NCBI GenBank assembly: GCA_016788205.1 | Contig: JAEUTA010000003.1 | Location: 1-64,000, forward strand | DNA from: Flavobacteriales bacterium | Lineage (GTDB): Bacteria; Bacteroidota; Bacteroidia; Flavobacteriales_F; PHOS-HE28 | Reading direction: 5' to 3' | Length of the DNA stretch: 64,000 nt | Shown here: positions 35,735 to 45,175 of the stretch, one piece after another | How the letters are laid out: each line of letters starts with the position of its first letter | How positions within the stretch are numbered: position 1 is the stretch's first letter | Made by a program: the position numbers and the translations under genes | The notes under the pieces: generated by a model | What the model was told of the DNA's origin: nothing | Databases searched by the model: none | What the model saw: only the letters and a program-made list of their open reading frames with translations

Positions 35735-36145
35735 CTAGGCGACCGATCGGTCATCGAGCCGGGCCTGCACCCATTCCACGGCTTCTTCCACCGTACCGAA
35801 GATGTGCACTTGGTGCTGTTGCGGATGGTAGTTGTAGTGGATGGTTGCGAGTTTCTTCAACAACCCTTCGGAAGCCACCAGTGCGTGTGCCCTCACACGT
35901 TGGTTCATGCCTTCGGTGCTGTGCTCGTGTTGCATCGACTCCAGGTTGATCTCGCCATCGTTCGGGAGTGCGCTGATCATGCCGAATTCCTTTTCGCCGG
36001 TGATGCGTTCGCATGTAGCGATCACCTCGGCGATACCGACCACGTCGAACGCCGCATCCTCGTGGTACCGGATGATCAGCACATCTGGCCGACGCCGCTC
36101 GATGACGGCCAGGCGGGTCTCGTGGAAGGTGGGTTCGATGGTCAT
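35735..36145 (-). CDS. STAS-like small cytoplasmic protein
   Basis: A 136-residue protein starting at ATG 36145 (MTIEPTFHETRLAVIERR). The pattern of alternating strands and helices (PDVLIIRYHEDAAFDVVGIA, FGMISALPNDGEINLES, ATIHYNYHPQQHQVHIF, EEAVEWVQARLDDR) resembles the SpoIIAA/STAS-like domains of Bacteroidota small proteins. It lacks an obvious phosphorylatable Ser in an anti-sigma-antagonist motif, so regulation by phosphorylation is not implied. It is convergent with dxs, with one base between stops. Function unknown. Confidence 0.7.
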   Translation of the reverse strand: MTIEPTFHETRLAVIERRRPDVLIIRYHEDAAFDVVGIAEVIATCERITGEKEFGMISALPNDGEINLESMQHEHSTEGMNQRVRAHALVASEGLLKKLATIHYNYHPQQHQVHIFGTVEEAVEWVQARLDDRSVA

Positions 36146-36213
36146 GGGGAGAGTAAGGACCGAACAATGGATGCCTAAACTACACAACGGCGGAGTCCAG
36201 TCCTACACACCTA

Positions 36214-37200
36214 TCATCTTCGCTCCAACCGAACTGTACCCAGTGTCCCGTTCGTTCCCACCCAGGCCAGCGTGTAGTGTCCGGATGGAACATCGCTCAT
36301 CGCCAGCACCAGCCGACGCGTTTCTGGGGAAGTGAATTCCACCTGCCAGTACTTCGTCACGTTCCCACTTCCATCGATCAATTGTAGCACCGTGCGGTCC
36401 GGGCGCGAGGCGGGCAGGTCGATCGTGGCCACATCATCACATGGGTCAGGGAACACCCGCAAGCGTATCGGTTGGAACAGGTTCTGTTCCCCGTCTCGCC
36501 ACGAACCATCCAGCCAACGAAGGATCCGATCCGGGGGATACCACCCCGTACGCTCGATGATGGTCAGCAAGGGCATAGGCGTCTTGTCGCAGTACCAGCT
36601 GTAGCGCACTTCGCGTCGCACGGGAGCATCAGGGTATTTCGGATCGATCAGGAGCAATTCACTGCGCAGTCGGAGAGCATCGTTCACCACCCCGTACGGC
36701 ATGATCAATGTGCCCCATGCATCGGCTTTCACGGTGTGTATGACATCGCGCATGGCGATGCGCCCTGAACCGGTCAAGGCTACCACGCCACTGTCGCTCC
36801 ACTGCATGCCGATGCTGCACGGGAATTTGATCGCCCGTAGCGGTGGGTCGAAACGGAACAATGCGGTGTCGCTGTACGACCCCATCCAGAGGAAGGTGCT
36901 GTCCGTCTCCACATAATAGAATGCCGGCTCACCTGGGATGATCTCCACCAACGAATGCTCAGGGAACGCACCCGCGCCAGGAGCCACGTCGCTCGTAGTC
37001 CACTGGTAGGGCATGAGTGTGCCGATGGGCAATGCCGTATAGTCCCACCGCATGCCTTCGCCTGGGGGACCTGGTTTCAGATAGGGCACATCGTGGTAAG
37101 CATACATGGTACCCGCCACAGGCAGGTCATCATCGCTCAACACGGGTTGGGCGATCGCGCTGGTGAGCCAGATACAACAGAGGATGGCAATGGAGCGCAT
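36214..37200 (-). CDS. Secreted protein with T9SS type A-like sorting domain
   Basis: A 328-residue exported protein with signal peptide MRSIAILCCIWLTSAIAQ. The body (about 20-235) is a beta-rich domain without recognised motifs. The C-terminal 80 residues (IRLRVFPDPCDDVATIDLPA ... DVPSGHYTLAWVGTNGTLG) have the type A sorting-domain layout: an F/YPNP-like start (here FPDP), a central LxDxxG-like strand, and a GxYxLxV-like end. The protein is therefore probably exported by T9SS and anchored or released. It lies 27 bases below the GT-C gene at 37228 on the same strand. Function unknown. Confidence 0.78.
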   Translation of the reverse strand: MRSIAILCCIWLTSAIAQPVLSDDDLPVAGTMYAYHDVPYLKPGPPGEGMRWDYTALPIGTLMPYQWTTSDVAPGAGAFPEHSLVEIIPGEPAFYYVETDSTFLWMGSYSDTALFRFDPPLRAIKFPCSIGMQWSDSGVVALTGSGRIAMRDVIHTVKADAWGTLIMPYGVVNDALRLRSELLLIDPKYPDAPVRREVRYSWYCDKTPMPLLTIIERTGWYPPDRILRWLDGSWRDGEQNLFQPIRLRVFPDPCDDVATIDLPASRPDRTVLQLIDGSGNVTKYWQVEFTSPETRRLVLAMSDVPSGHYTLAWVGTNGTLGTVRLERR

Positions 37201-37227
37201 GTGGATGACGGTTCTGTTCCCGTAAAG

Positions 37228-38637
37228 CTACTGCGAGGGTCGCGTGGTGTAGCTCGTACCGAGCCAAGTACACCAGCTGTCTTGAGCACCCCATGTTCGG
37301 TGCGTACCACGGAAATGAAGACCAGAGCTAAACACCTGCTGAAAGGTGATGCCAGAGGGGACAACGATGATCCCCTCTCCGTTCCTGCCGTTCAGGTCCA
37401 TCGCTTCGGGGAATCCGTTCCGGAAGATGAACGCACCCGCATTATCACTGGGCAAACCGCTCACCCAGAGATGGCCGTTCTCCGGTATCGGCGGAAGGTT
37501 CTCGATACACCGCATGGTCATAGTCGATGCTGTGCGCCAATTCCGATGGTTCAATGAAGTCCCCCACATACAGACCACTACGAGCGCGACGAAGGATCCC
37601 CAACGCATGAACGGGTGCTTCAAGCGGGAAAGAAGCAGCCCGGCCACGCCGCACAGGAATACGGAGGGCAGGTGCAGGAAACGATCGCTCTCGCTGGTCA
37701 TCGTACTCACGCCACCCATAACGGAGATGCTGAGGGCCATGAGCAGGAACATGAGCCATACGATGAACCGAGCACGTATGGCTCTATCTTCTTTCCTGCG
37801 GTGCACGAGCAGGATCAACGCGGTCAGCAGGAATACCGCCGTGCACGCGGAACCGACGCGGACGGCTTGAACCGCCAGGACATGTTCGGGCGGGATGAAT
37901 AAGCGAGCAATGGCCTTCGGTATGCGCAAGATGAGGGCCGATGCATCACGCGGATGCAGATCACCGAAATACCCGCCAGCTTCGAGTCCGACGGTCATCA
38001 TCCGAAGAAGGACGTACACGATCGTTGCTGTTCCAAGTGCAATGATGACTGGCCGCAGACGCGTCCAATGTGGTATCACGCCTGACCAGGCAGCGACCAA
38101 CGCCAGGGGGAAGAGCAACAGCGCACTTTCATAGCAGAGACCGCCCATGACCAGGACGACCGCCATCAACAGCAGTCGCAAGAAGGGGAGGATGGCGCTA
38201 CCCGCGAGCACAAGACCGAGCAGAACGGATAAGGTCCCTAGTGCTGACTCGCGCCCGACGAGCCACACGATGGATTCCTGGTGGAAGGGATAAACGAGGA
38301 ACAAGAGGCCGGCGAGAGAGGATCCCGTGCCGAACGACCATTGCCGACAGAGCACATAGAGTAGGAAGGCATTGAAGCCATGTAGCAGCACATTGAATGA
38401 GCGATGCACGTGAACTTCTGTACCTCCGAGCAGATAGCCGATGCGGAACGTGAGGTCGCTCAGCGGCCGGAAGAAACCGGTCCGCCAAGGGATGCCACGC
38501 ACACCGGAATTCCACAGTGCCGAATGGTCATCGCTGAATGGTGTCCACTGAAGTGTGGGCCAGAAAAGAATGAACGCCAACCCGATGAAGGCAGGGAGCC
38601 ACCACCACACGGGGCGTTGGGTTCGAGGAGTGGGCAT
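37228..38637 (-). CDS. GT-C-like polytopic membrane glycosyltransferase (tentative)
   Basis: A 469-residue membrane protein with about 11 hydrophobic helices. The first periplasmic loop has WTPFSDDHSALWN, an acidic pair at the place where GT-C glycosyltransferases (PMT/ArnT-like) keep their catalytic acid. A soluble C-terminal segment follows (LPPIPENGHLWVSGLPSDN). Such enzymes use polyprenyl-phosphate sugars to glycosylate lipids or proteins on the periplasmic side. The acceptor cannot be inferred. It is divergent from the similar gene at 38683 with a 45-base gap. Confidence 0.65.
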   Translation of the reverse strand: MPTPRTQRPVWWWLPAFIGLAFILFWPTLQWTPFSDDHSALWNSGVRGIPWRTGFFRPLSDLTFRIGYLLGGTEVHVHRSFNVLLHGFNAFLLYVLCRQWSFGTGSSLAGLLFLVYPFHQESIVWLVGRESALGTLSVLLGLVLAGSAILPFLRLLLMAVVLVMGGLCYESALLLFPLALVAAWSGVIPHWTRLRPVIIALGTATIVYVLLRMMTVGLEAGGYFGDLHPRDASALILRIPKAIARLFIPPEHVLAVQAVRVGSACTAVFLLTALILLVHRRKEDRAIRARFIVWLMFLLMALSISVMGGVSTMTSESDRFLHLPSVFLCGVAGLLLSRLKHPFMRWGSFVALVVVCMWGTSLNHRNWRTASTMTMRCIENLPPIPENGHLWVSGLPSDNAGAFIFRNGFPEAMDLNGRNGEGIIVVPSGITFQQVFSSGLHFRGTHRTWGAQDSWCTWLGTSYTTRPSQ

Positions 38638-38670
38638 GCGTTGCGCTCAAAGCTAGCCGCGCCGCCGATG

Positions 38671-38678
38671 TAAGTTCG
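38671..38678 (+). promoter_or_regulatory. Possible promoter -7 box of the 38683 gene
   Basis: TAAGTTCG fits TAnnTTCG. It ends only 4 bases before the ATG at 38683, which would give a leaderless message. Weak evidence on its own; it fits the same pattern at the pirin gene. Confidence 0.3.
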
Positions 38679-38682
38679 CCAC

Positions 38683-40149
38683 ATGTCAAGGCGCACCTGG
38701 CTCACCCTGCTCACGGTCTTCGTGTTGAGCGTGCTGGTTCGGGTGCCTTTGGTCGACCGCCCACTATCGGCACATCACGAATACTGTACGGCCTTCACGT
38801 TGATCGCGCTCACCAATTGGTGGGAGGATGGGTTCGCTGCGCATCATGGAGTTCCTTCGGGCGGTTTCGTGCGCGAAGGCGAGCGGATGTTCCCTGCGGA
38901 TCGGTACGACAGCAACGAACGGGCCCGGGCACTTTACTACTTCTCGCATCCACCACTGGCCTACGATGTGCCGTATGCGCTCTTCAGCATCACCGGCGTG
39001 GCACCCAACGCTGCTGGCCTGCAATGCATGAACATCTTCTTCCACCTGATCGCCGCCATCGCGGTATTCCTAGCGGTGCGCCTGGCTGTTGGTGGTGATG
39101 ATGAACGCGCCGCTTTGTTCGCTGCTGTGCTGTACTTCTTCCTGCCCGTCACCTTGTGGTTCCATGGCAATGCGTACATGAGCGATATGTTCGTGCAGGT
39201 GCCGTGGGTCTGGAATCTGGTCTTAGCCATGCGGATCCTGAGTCGTGATGGAGAGCCCGATCGCTGGACCTGGTTCGGCTTCGGTGTGACCCTGTTCCTT
39301 ACGCTCTATACCAGCTGGCTTGGCGTGTTTGCGGCTGTGGCGATCGTGGTCGCAGCCGGCGTGCGCTGGTGGAAAGATCGCTCATTCCCATTATCAAAGA
39401 TCTTCGTGATCACAGTTTCCGCATTCACTCTGGCCTTCACGATTACGGCCTGGCGCTTCCTCCAGGTGATCGATGCACAGGCCTTGATCACGCAGTTCGC
39501 CTCTCGTTTCGCCGTGCGTGGTTCTTTCGGCGCTTCGCAAGGGATCTTACCACTTGTCCGCCAGATCCTCGTCAACTACCGCATCGGGTTCCTGCCGGTC
39601 ATCCTGCTGCTGCTCGTGTTGGTCATTCGTGCGAGAATGGTCCGAGGCGCCTATGAGCGTATCCCGTCCGCGCTTCCGACATTCATCCTCCTCGCAGGCC
39701 TACCCGTGGTGTTGGACCATGCGCTGCTCCTGCAATATGCCGCGCATGACTTCGCTGCGTTGAAGGCGGCACCACTGTTCTGCGGTCTTGCTGGCTGGCT
39801 TCTGATCCGACTTCCTCTATGGTGGTCCCGCGTGGCGCTATCGCTCACCTGCGTGGTCGGTGTGCTCTACTTCTATCGGACCAACCCGCTTCCTGGCCAC
39901 GATGCAGGTCGCTATGAAATGGAGAGGACGGTTGGCCATTTCATCGCGACGAACGCGGCGGCGGACGAGGTGGTCTTCGGGACGGGTATTTCCGCGGAGC
40001 CACAAGTGGTGTGGTACGCACGACGCAACGTGATCGGCATCGCGGATCAAGAAGCGGCTCGGAACTTCCTACATGAACGCGGGCTAGAAAGAGGTGTGGT
40101 GATCTCCGATGCGGAAGGAGTACTGAACGCCACACACATCACGCGCTGA
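38683..40149 (+). CDS. Glycosyltransferase family 39/ArnT-like membrane protein
   Basis: A 488-residue protein with an N-terminal helix followed by RVPLVDRPLSAHHEYCTAF, the usual position of the catalytic acidic residue in PMT/ArnT-type enzymes. SHPPLAYDVPYALFSITG, with the YFSHPPL-type motif, is also characteristic. About 11 helices are visible, then a soluble domain (VVFGTGISAEPQVVWYARRN). It probably transfers a sugar from a polyprenyl-phosphate donor to a lipid or protein on the periplasmic face. It is one of three GT-C-like genes in 37-42 kb and ends 2 bases before the convergent gene at 40152. Confidence 0.75.
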   Translation: MSRRTWLTLLTVFVLSVLVRVPLVDRPLSAHHEYCTAFTLIALTNWWEDGFAAHHGVPSGGFVREGERMFPADRYDSNERARALYYFSHPPLAYDVPYALFSITGVAPNAAGLQCMNIFFHLIAAIAVFLAVRLAVGGDDERAALFAAVLYFFLPVTLWFHGNAYMSDMFVQVPWVWNLVLAMRILSRDGEPDRWTWFGFGVTLFLTLYTSWLGVFAAVAIVVAAGVRWWKDRSFPLSKIFVITVSAFTLAFTITAWRFLQVIDAQALITQFASRFAVRGSFGASQGILPLVRQILVNYRIGFLPVILLLLVLVIRARMVRGAYERIPSALPTFILLAGLPVVLDHALLLQYAAHDFAALKAAPLFCGLAGWLLIRLPLWWSRVALSLTCVVGVLYFYRTNPLPGHDAGRYEMERTVGHFIATNAAADEVVFGTGISAEPQVVWYARRNVIGIADQEAARNFLHERGLERGVVISDAEGVLNATHITR

Positions 40150-40151
40150 CG

Positions 40152-41945
40152 TCACTTCGGCTCGAAGACCTGTACTACCAGACCGTCCACCCGCATGGGC
40201 GTTCCGCGCTGGTTCCAGATGTAGACTTTTATCCGGTCGTGTACGCTCCGTACTTCGGGCGTGATGTAATCCACCGAAAAGGATATCCATTCGTTTTTTG
40301 CTTGGGCAGGTATGACCCAGTCCCGCGCCAGGTATTTGTACGTGCCGCCTTCGTGATCGAAGTGGATCACCATGGTCGGTGGTGCTGAGGTCGTATCACC
40401 GACCCAGAACTTCGCCGTAGCACGGATCCAGACGTGATCCTTGTTGGTCAACCCTTCGAAGGTCGTTTCAAAGGCTTGCGAATAGGGCGCTTCGGCGGTC
40501 AAGGTCAAGATGCTGTCCGGCCGGTCATGAAAATCATCACGGAACACCTCTCTCATGTAGTACTTGCTCGCGTCGTCCAAATGTTCTTCGCTGCCGAACG
40601 AACGCTTCACAAGTAGTAGATCCTTGGCGCCATCGGGTATGCTCGTTCGCGCGAAGACCGCTTTGTAGTACGCCTTGGTCATGCGCTCCTTGCTGATGAT
40701 GCCGGCCGTCCATTGCCACGTTTGGAAGAGGTTCAGCACAACGAATGCACTACATGCAACAAGGGCGGCAATGCGCGTCATCTTTCTTTCCCATGCCCAT
40801 TGAAGCGCGACGCCCAAGGGCAAGGCGAGCAGGACATATGCAGGCACCATGCTACGCGAGCTGAAACTTCCGCCAGCGTACCACCAGCAGCTCCAACTCG
40901 AAACGATCCATAGATCAACGATGAGGAAGACCAGCAGAGCCCCAAAGGCTTGGGGTATGCGTTTCCGGAGGAAGATGATGCCGCCCATGGCGATCAACAT
41001 CAAGGGCGTGTAGATGAACCATCCCTTGCGGAAACTGACAAGGAAGGGACGCAGATGCGGCGTGGCCAGGTCGAAGCCTTCGCCGGGATTGACGTAGGAA
41101 TAGAAGATCCACCGGCCGGTGGTCGCTTTCCAGTAGAAGACCTGTGGAGAAACAGCGATCAGGAAGAGCACTGCCGCACCAAGTATTTGTGGGATGTTGT
41201 TCCGTACGGCGTTCCATTTCGCCTTGCGTGCGTGTGCATCATGCAAGCCCCACAGTTTGGGGATCAACACCGCGACAAGTTCCGATGGGCGGATCAAGGT
41301 CATCAGTCCAAGGCTCACGCCGATCCACAACGCCCATCGCCAGGAAGGTGCTGCGTGCCAGCGGATCGTGGCCAGTAGCAACAAGGCGTACAGCGTGAAG
41401 AGCGCACTGTGGGTGAGGAGCGTACCATCCCACGCGGTGAGCTGGAACCAGTTGGTACCGAGCCCGATCAACAACAAGAGTGCCGCCGTCCATCGATCAT
41501 CGAAGAAGTGAAGTAGCATGTTCCGGAACAGTACGAGGCCGAACAACGCGAATGCAAGGCACCCTATCGTAATGGCGATCTGATAGGGCGCGGAAAATCC
41601 ATCAGCGGTGTAGCCAAGCGGGTCCGCGAGCATGTGGGCCACGAGGAAGAACGGCGCATAGAGCACCGCCATGCCCGAGCTGTACTTGATCACTCGGTTT
41701 CCATCCGGACCATCCACGAGCTGATAGAGCGTGGACGATGGCTCGTACGTGGTCATCACCTCGTCCAGCCAGGGATGGTCCTCCAGCGCAAGGTCATCGT
41801 GGATGAGCGTCGCAGGCAAATAGAGGTAGTAGCCGAACACATCCCAAGCCAGCACCTGACGATGCGGAAAGGAGCAGCGCACCCCGATGGTGGCCGCACA
41901 GATGAGCGATAGCGCGTACAGCGAGAGACGGCCTTTCGTGGCCAT
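40152..41945 (-). CDS. GT-C-like membrane protein with C-terminal soluble domain
   Basis: A 597-residue polytopic membrane protein. The N-terminal loop AWDVFGYYLYLPATLIHDDL has the D-xx-GYY-x-YLP pattern found in Bacteroidota GT39-like proteins. About 11 helices follow, and a C-terminal soluble part of roughly 170 residues (YSQAFETTFEGLTNKDHVWI, KVYIWNQRGTPMRVDG) looks like a beta-sandwich, possibly carbohydrate-binding. It lies 6 bases below accC on the same strand, so it may be read as the tail of the acc operon. Substrate unknown. Confidence 0.68.
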   Translation of the reverse strand: MATKGRLSLYALSLICAATIGVRCSFPHRQVLAWDVFGYYLYLPATLIHDDLALEDHPWLDEVMTTYEPSSTLYQLVDGPDGNRVIKYSSGMAVLYAPFFLVAHMLADPLGYTADGFSAPYQIAITIGCLAFALFGLVLFRNMLLHFFDDRWTAALLLLIGLGTNWFQLTAWDGTLLTHSALFTLYALLLLATIRWHAAPSWRWALWIGVSLGLMTLIRPSELVAVLIPKLWGLHDAHARKAKWNAVRNNIPQILGAAVLFLIAVSPQVFYWKATTGRWIFYSYVNPGEGFDLATPHLRPFLVSFRKGWFIYTPLMLIAMGGIIFLRKRIPQAFGALLVFLIVDLWIVSSWSCWWYAGGSFSSRSMVPAYVLLALPLGVALQWAWERKMTRIAALVACSAFVVLNLFQTWQWTAGIISKERMTKAYYKAVFARTSIPDGAKDLLLVKRSFGSEEHLDDASKYYMREVFRDDFHDRPDSILTLTAEAPYSQAFETTFEGLTNKDHVWIRATAKFWVGDTTSAPPTMVIHFDHEGGTYKYLARDWVIPAQAKNEWISFSVDYITPEVRSVHDRIKVYIWNQRGTPMRVDGLVVQVFEPK

Positions 41946-41951
41946 GTCCGC

Positions 41952-43298
41952 CTACGCAGGCTTCTTGATCTCGAAATCCTCCAGGAACTTCGTGGTGAAG
42001 TTGCCCGCACGGAACTGCTCGTTCTGCATCAGTTGCAGGTGGAACGGGATCGTGGTGTGTACACCTTCGATCACGTACTCGCTCAGGGCACGTTCCATCT
42101 TGGTGATGGCCTCTTCACGCGTCTGTGCGCTCACGATCAGCTTGCCGATCATGCTGTCGTAGTTCGGCGGGATGCTGTACCCTGCATAGACGTGCGTATC
42201 CACGCGCACGCCATGTCCCCCAGGGCTGTGGTAGCTGGTGATCTTGCCGGGCGTGGGACGGAAGTTGTGGAACGGATCCTCCGCGTTGATGCGGCACTGG
42301 ATGCTATGGCGCGTGGGCTCGTAGTTGAGGCCGCTGATGGGGATACCCGCCGCGATCTTGATCTGTTCGCGGATCAGGTCGTAGTCGATCACCTCTTCGG
42401 TGATCGTGTGCTCCACCTGGATCCGCGTGTTCATCTCCATGAAGTAGAAGTTGCGGTCCTTGTCCACCAGGAACTCCACGGTGCCTACGCCTTCGTAATT
42501 CACACTGGCTGCGGCTTTGATGGCGGCTTCGCCCATCTTCTTGCGGAGCGTCTTCGTCATGAAAGGTGAAGGCGTTTCCTCCACGAGCTTCTGGTGACGA
42601 CGCTGGATGGAACAATCGCGTTCGCTCATATGGCAGAAGGTGCCGTACTGGTCGCCCGCTATCTGGATCTCGATGTGGCGTGGTTCCAGGATGTACTTCT
42701 CCATGTACATGCCTGCGTTGCCGAAAGCGGCACCCGCCTCCTGACTTGCCTTCTCGAACGCCTCTTGGAATTCCTCTTCTTTCCACACCAAGCGCATCCC
42801 TTTCCCTCCTCCACCGGCGGTGGCTTTCAAGATCACGGGATAGCCGATCTTCTTCGCCTCTTTCTTCGCAACGGCCAGGTCCGTGACCAACCCTTCTGTA
42901 CCCGGAACACAAGGGACGCCCGCCGCGATCATCGTGCTTTTGGCCGTGGCTTTGTCGCCCATGGCCTCGATCTGTTCCGGCAAGGCCCCGATGAACTTGA
43001 TCCCGTGTTGCTGGCAGAGCTTGCTGAACTTGGAATTCTCGCTTAGGAAACCGTAGCCAGGGTGTATCGCATCAGCATTGGTGATCTCCGCTGCAGCGAT
43101 GATGCGCACCATGTTGAGGTAGCTCTCCTTGCTCGGGGGAGGGCCGATGCACACGGCCTCATCGGCGAAGCGCACATGCAGGCTTTCCTTGTCGGCGGTG
43201 GAGTAGACCGCCACGGTCTTGATGCCCATCTCGCGGCAGGTTCGGATCACACGAAGGGCGATCTCGCCGCGGTTGGCTATGAGGATCTTCTTGAACAT
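41952..43298 (-). CDS. accC: Acetyl-CoA carboxylase biotin carboxylase subunit
   Basis: ATP-dependent carboxylation of biotin on AccB, the first half-reaction of malonyl-CoA synthesis; cytoplasmic, 448 residues. Signatures are [18 protein letters not shown], the ATP-grasp glycine loop [31 protein letters not shown] region (here [20 protein letters not shown]) and [18 protein letters not shown]. It follows accB with a 137-base gap filled by an inverted repeat. The carboxyltransferase genes accA and accD are not in the window. Confidence 0.97.
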   Translation of the reverse strand: MFKKILIANRGEIALRVIRTCREMGIKTVAVYSTADKESLHVRFADEAVCIGPPPSKESYLNMVRIIAAAEITNADAIHPGYGFLSENSKFSKLCQQHGIKFIGALPEQIEAMGDKATAKSTMIAAGVPCVPGTEGLVTDLAVAKKEAKKIGYPVILKATAGGGGKGMRLVWKEEEFQEAFEKASQEAGAAFGNAGMYMEKYILEPRHIEIQIAGDQYGTFCHMSERDCSIQRRHQKLVEETPSPFMTKTLRKKMGEAAIKAAASVNYEGVGTVEFLVDKDRNFYFMEMNTRIQVEHTITEEVIDYDLIREQIKIAAGIPISGLNYEPTRHSIQCRINAEDPFHNFRPTPGKITSYHSPGGHGVRVDTHVYAGYSIPPNYDSMIGKLIVSAQTREEAITKMERALSEYVIEGVHTTIPFHLQLMQNEQFRAGNFTTKFLEDFEIKKPA

Positions 43299-43310
43299 CA
43301 GCGGGAGGTT

Positions 43311-43432
43311 TTGCCGCAGAGGCGCAGAGGCGCTGAGAATGCGAAATGAAGAAGGGTCAAGAACATGGGCTTGGGGTGGAGGTCATGGATCGGCATCGTG
43401 TTCACTCTGCGTCTATGCACCTCTGCGGCCAA
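43311..43432. repeat. Imperfect inverted repeat of CGCAGAGGCGCAGAG type between accB and accC
   Basis: Left arm 43311-43337 contains CCGCAGAGGCGCAGAGG; right arm 43403-43432 is the imperfect complement (CTCTGCGTCTATGCACCTC and TGCGGCC). The 65 or so bases between show no gene. This resembles a low-complexity repeat class seen in intergenic DNA of many bacteria. It fills almost all of the accB-accC gap. Confidence 0.65.
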
Positions 43433-43435
43433 GTC

Positions 43436-43948
43436 TTAGGACGGGTCGACCAGGAACAAGGGCTGATCGTACTCCACGGGCTTGGCGTCGTCCACCAGCA
43501 CCTTCACGATCTTGCCCGCCACGTCGCTCTCGATCTCGTTGAAGAGCTTCATGGCTTCGATGATGCAAATGGCCTTGCCGGGCTTCACCTCGTCGCCAAC
43601 GTTCACGAACACCGGTTTGCCGGGCCCTGCGGCACGGTAGAAGGTGCCGATCATGGGGGCTTTGATGGTGATGTATTTCGCATCCGCTGCAGGTGCTGCT
43701 ACCGGTGCTGCCGCCGCCGTCGCCGCTGGTGCGGCAGGTGCTGGAGCGGCCACCGGAGCGGGGGGTGCATAGACCGCCGCAGGGGCCGCGACCACCTGTA
43801 CTTCCTTCTTCCCAGCGGGGGTCTTGATGGTGATCTTGAAGTCTTTCTGCTCGATCTCCACTTCGCTGACGCCGCTCTTGGCGACGAATTTGATCAAGTC
43901 CTGGATCTGGTTCAGGTTCATCGGGGCTAGCTCTTGGTTGGCCGACAT
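43436..43948 (-). CDS. accB: Acetyl-CoA carboxylase biotin carboxyl carrier protein
   Basis: Carries biotin between the carboxylase and carboxyltransferase; 170 residues. The N-terminal region MNLNQIQDLIKFVAKSGVSE is typical, an Ala/Pro-rich linker (about 65-95) follows, and the biotinyl domain has CIIEAMKLFNEIESD with the modified Lys at about 134. I choose the ATG at 43948 because AAAGGAG lies 5 bases before it, a clear Shine-Dalgarno-like sequence that is rare in this window; the ATG at 43921 is the alternative. Upstream in the operon order lies fabH, with its own gap and a promoter box. Confidence 0.95.
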   Translation of the reverse strand: MSANQELAPMNLNQIQDLIKFVAKSGVSEVEIEQKDFKITIKTPAGKKEVQVVAAPAAVYAPPAPVAAPAPAAPAATAAAAPVAAPAADAKYITIKAPMIGTFYRAAGPGKPVFVNVGDEVKPGKAICIIEAMKLFNEIESDVAGKIVKVLVDDAKPVEYDQPLFLVDPS

Positions 43949-43989
43949 AAAGCTCCTTTCGCGGCGACTAGCGCTCGGCGGAAGAGAGG

Positions 43990-43997
43990 CGAAGGTA
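43990..43997 (-). promoter_or_regulatory. Putative accB promoter -7 box
   Basis: TACCTTCG on the minus strand, identical to the box before lepA (62301-62308). It lies in the fabH-accB gap, 41 bases before the accB ATG, and could let accB-accC be expressed apart from fabH. Confidence 0.4.
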
Positions 43998-44059
43998 GCA
44001 GAGTAGGGGAAGTGGGCAATTCTGACCGAAAATGAAGCGAAACCGAGCCATTTTCAAGC

Positions 44060-45046
44060 CTAATAGGCCCATTTCAGCCAGATCGCGCCCCAAGTGAAGC
44101 CGCCACCGAAAGCGCTTAGGATGATGTTGTCTCCCTTTTTCAGGCGGCTTTCCCATTCCCACAGGCACAGGGGCAGGGTGCCGCTGGTGGTGTTCCCGAA
44201 CTTCTCGATGTTCACCATCACTTTGCTATCGTCCAGGCCCATGCGGTTAGCCGTGGCGTCGATGATGCGTTTGTTCGCCTGGTGTGGGACGAGCCAGGCC
44301 ACATCATCAGCGGTGAGGCCGTTCTTTTCCATGATCTCCGCGCTCACGTCGGCCATGTTGGTCACGGCGAACTTGAAAACGGCCTTGCCCTCTTGGTACA
44401 CGTAGTGCTGGCGCGCTTCCACGGTGCGCTCAACGGGTGGGCGCATGCTGCCGCCGGCTTTCTGGTGAAGGTATTGGCAACCGCTTCCGTCGCTGCGTAG
44501 GATGCTGTCCATCACGCCGAAGCCCTCTTCGTTCGGCTCCAGCAGCACGGCACCGCAGCCATCACCGAAGATGATGCACGTGGCGCGGTCCTCGTAGTCG
44601 ATGATGGCGCTCATCTTGTCGCCACCCACCACCACCACCTTCTTGTGTTTACCGCTCTCGATGAACTGGCTGCCCGTGGTGAGGGCGTAGAGAAAGCCGC
44701 TGCATGCTGCGCCGAGGTCGAAGCCCCAGGCGTTCTTCGCTCCGATGGCATCGCAGATGATGTTGGCCGTGGCCGGAAAGATGCGGTCCGGTGTCACGCT
44801 CGCCACGATCATCAGGTCGATCTCCTCGGGGCCGATGCCGCGCTTCTTCAACAGTCCGTTCACCGCTTCGATGGCCATCACACTGAGGCCTTGGTCCTTG
44901 CCTTTCAGGATGCGGCGCTCCTTGATGCCCGTGCGTTCGGTGATCCAAGCGTCGTTGGTGTCCACCATGGTCTCGAGCACCTGATTGCTCAACTTGAAGT
45001 CAGGGACGTAACCGTTGACGGCGGTGATGGCGGCGCGCATTTTCAT
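44060..45046 (-). CDS. fabH: Beta-ketoacyl-ACP synthase III
   Basis: Condenses acetyl-CoA (or branched acyl-CoA) with malonyl-ACP to start fatty acid synthesis; 328 residues. The catalytic triad is clear: Cys115 in [13 protein letters not shown], His255 in [11 protein letters not shown] and Asn285 in [19 protein letters not shown] and [15 protein letters not shown] are also family marks. ATG 45046 ([12 protein letters not shown]) is chosen over a GTG at 45061. It follows plsX, as in the classic bacterial lipid cluster. Confidence 0.96.
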   Translation of the reverse strand: MKMRAAITAVNGYVPDFKLSNQVLETMVDTNDAWITERTGIKERRILKGKDQGLSVMAIEAVNGLLKKRGIGPEEIDLMIVASVTPDRIFPATANIICDAIGAKNAWGFDLGAACSGFLYALTTGSQFIESGKHKKVVVVGGDKMSAIIDYEDRATCIIFGDGCGAVLLEPNEEGFGVMDSILRSDGSGCQYLHQKAGGSMRPPVERTVEARQHYVYQEGKAVFKFAVTNMADVSAEIMEKNGLTADDVAWLVPHQANKRIIDATANRMGLDDSKVMVNIEKFGNTTSGTLPLCLWEWESRLKKGDNIILSAFGGGFTWGAIWLKWAY

Positions 45047-45055
45047 GGGAAGGTG

Positions 45056-45101
45056 TTTCACCAGAGAGGCACGGTGGGCACAGAGCCGATGGCCGTGCTC
45101 T
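45056..45101. repeat. CAGAGAGGCACGGTGGGCACAGAG-type repeat before fabH
   Basis: TTTCACCAGAGAGGCACGG (45056 on) followed by TGGGCACAGAG closely resembles a family of intergenic CACAGAGGCACGGAGGGCACAGAG-like repeats and is related to the repeat at 43311. A short palindrome AGAGC/GCTCT spans 45082-45101. It lies in the 129-base plsX-fabH gap, which otherwise holds nothing I can call. Confidence 0.5.
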
Positions 45102-45175
45102 TTGGAGGGACCAAGGTATTGATGCGGGGGAATGCCACCTCACTCCCTGGCCTCCCTATGAAGAAGGGAGCGCGC

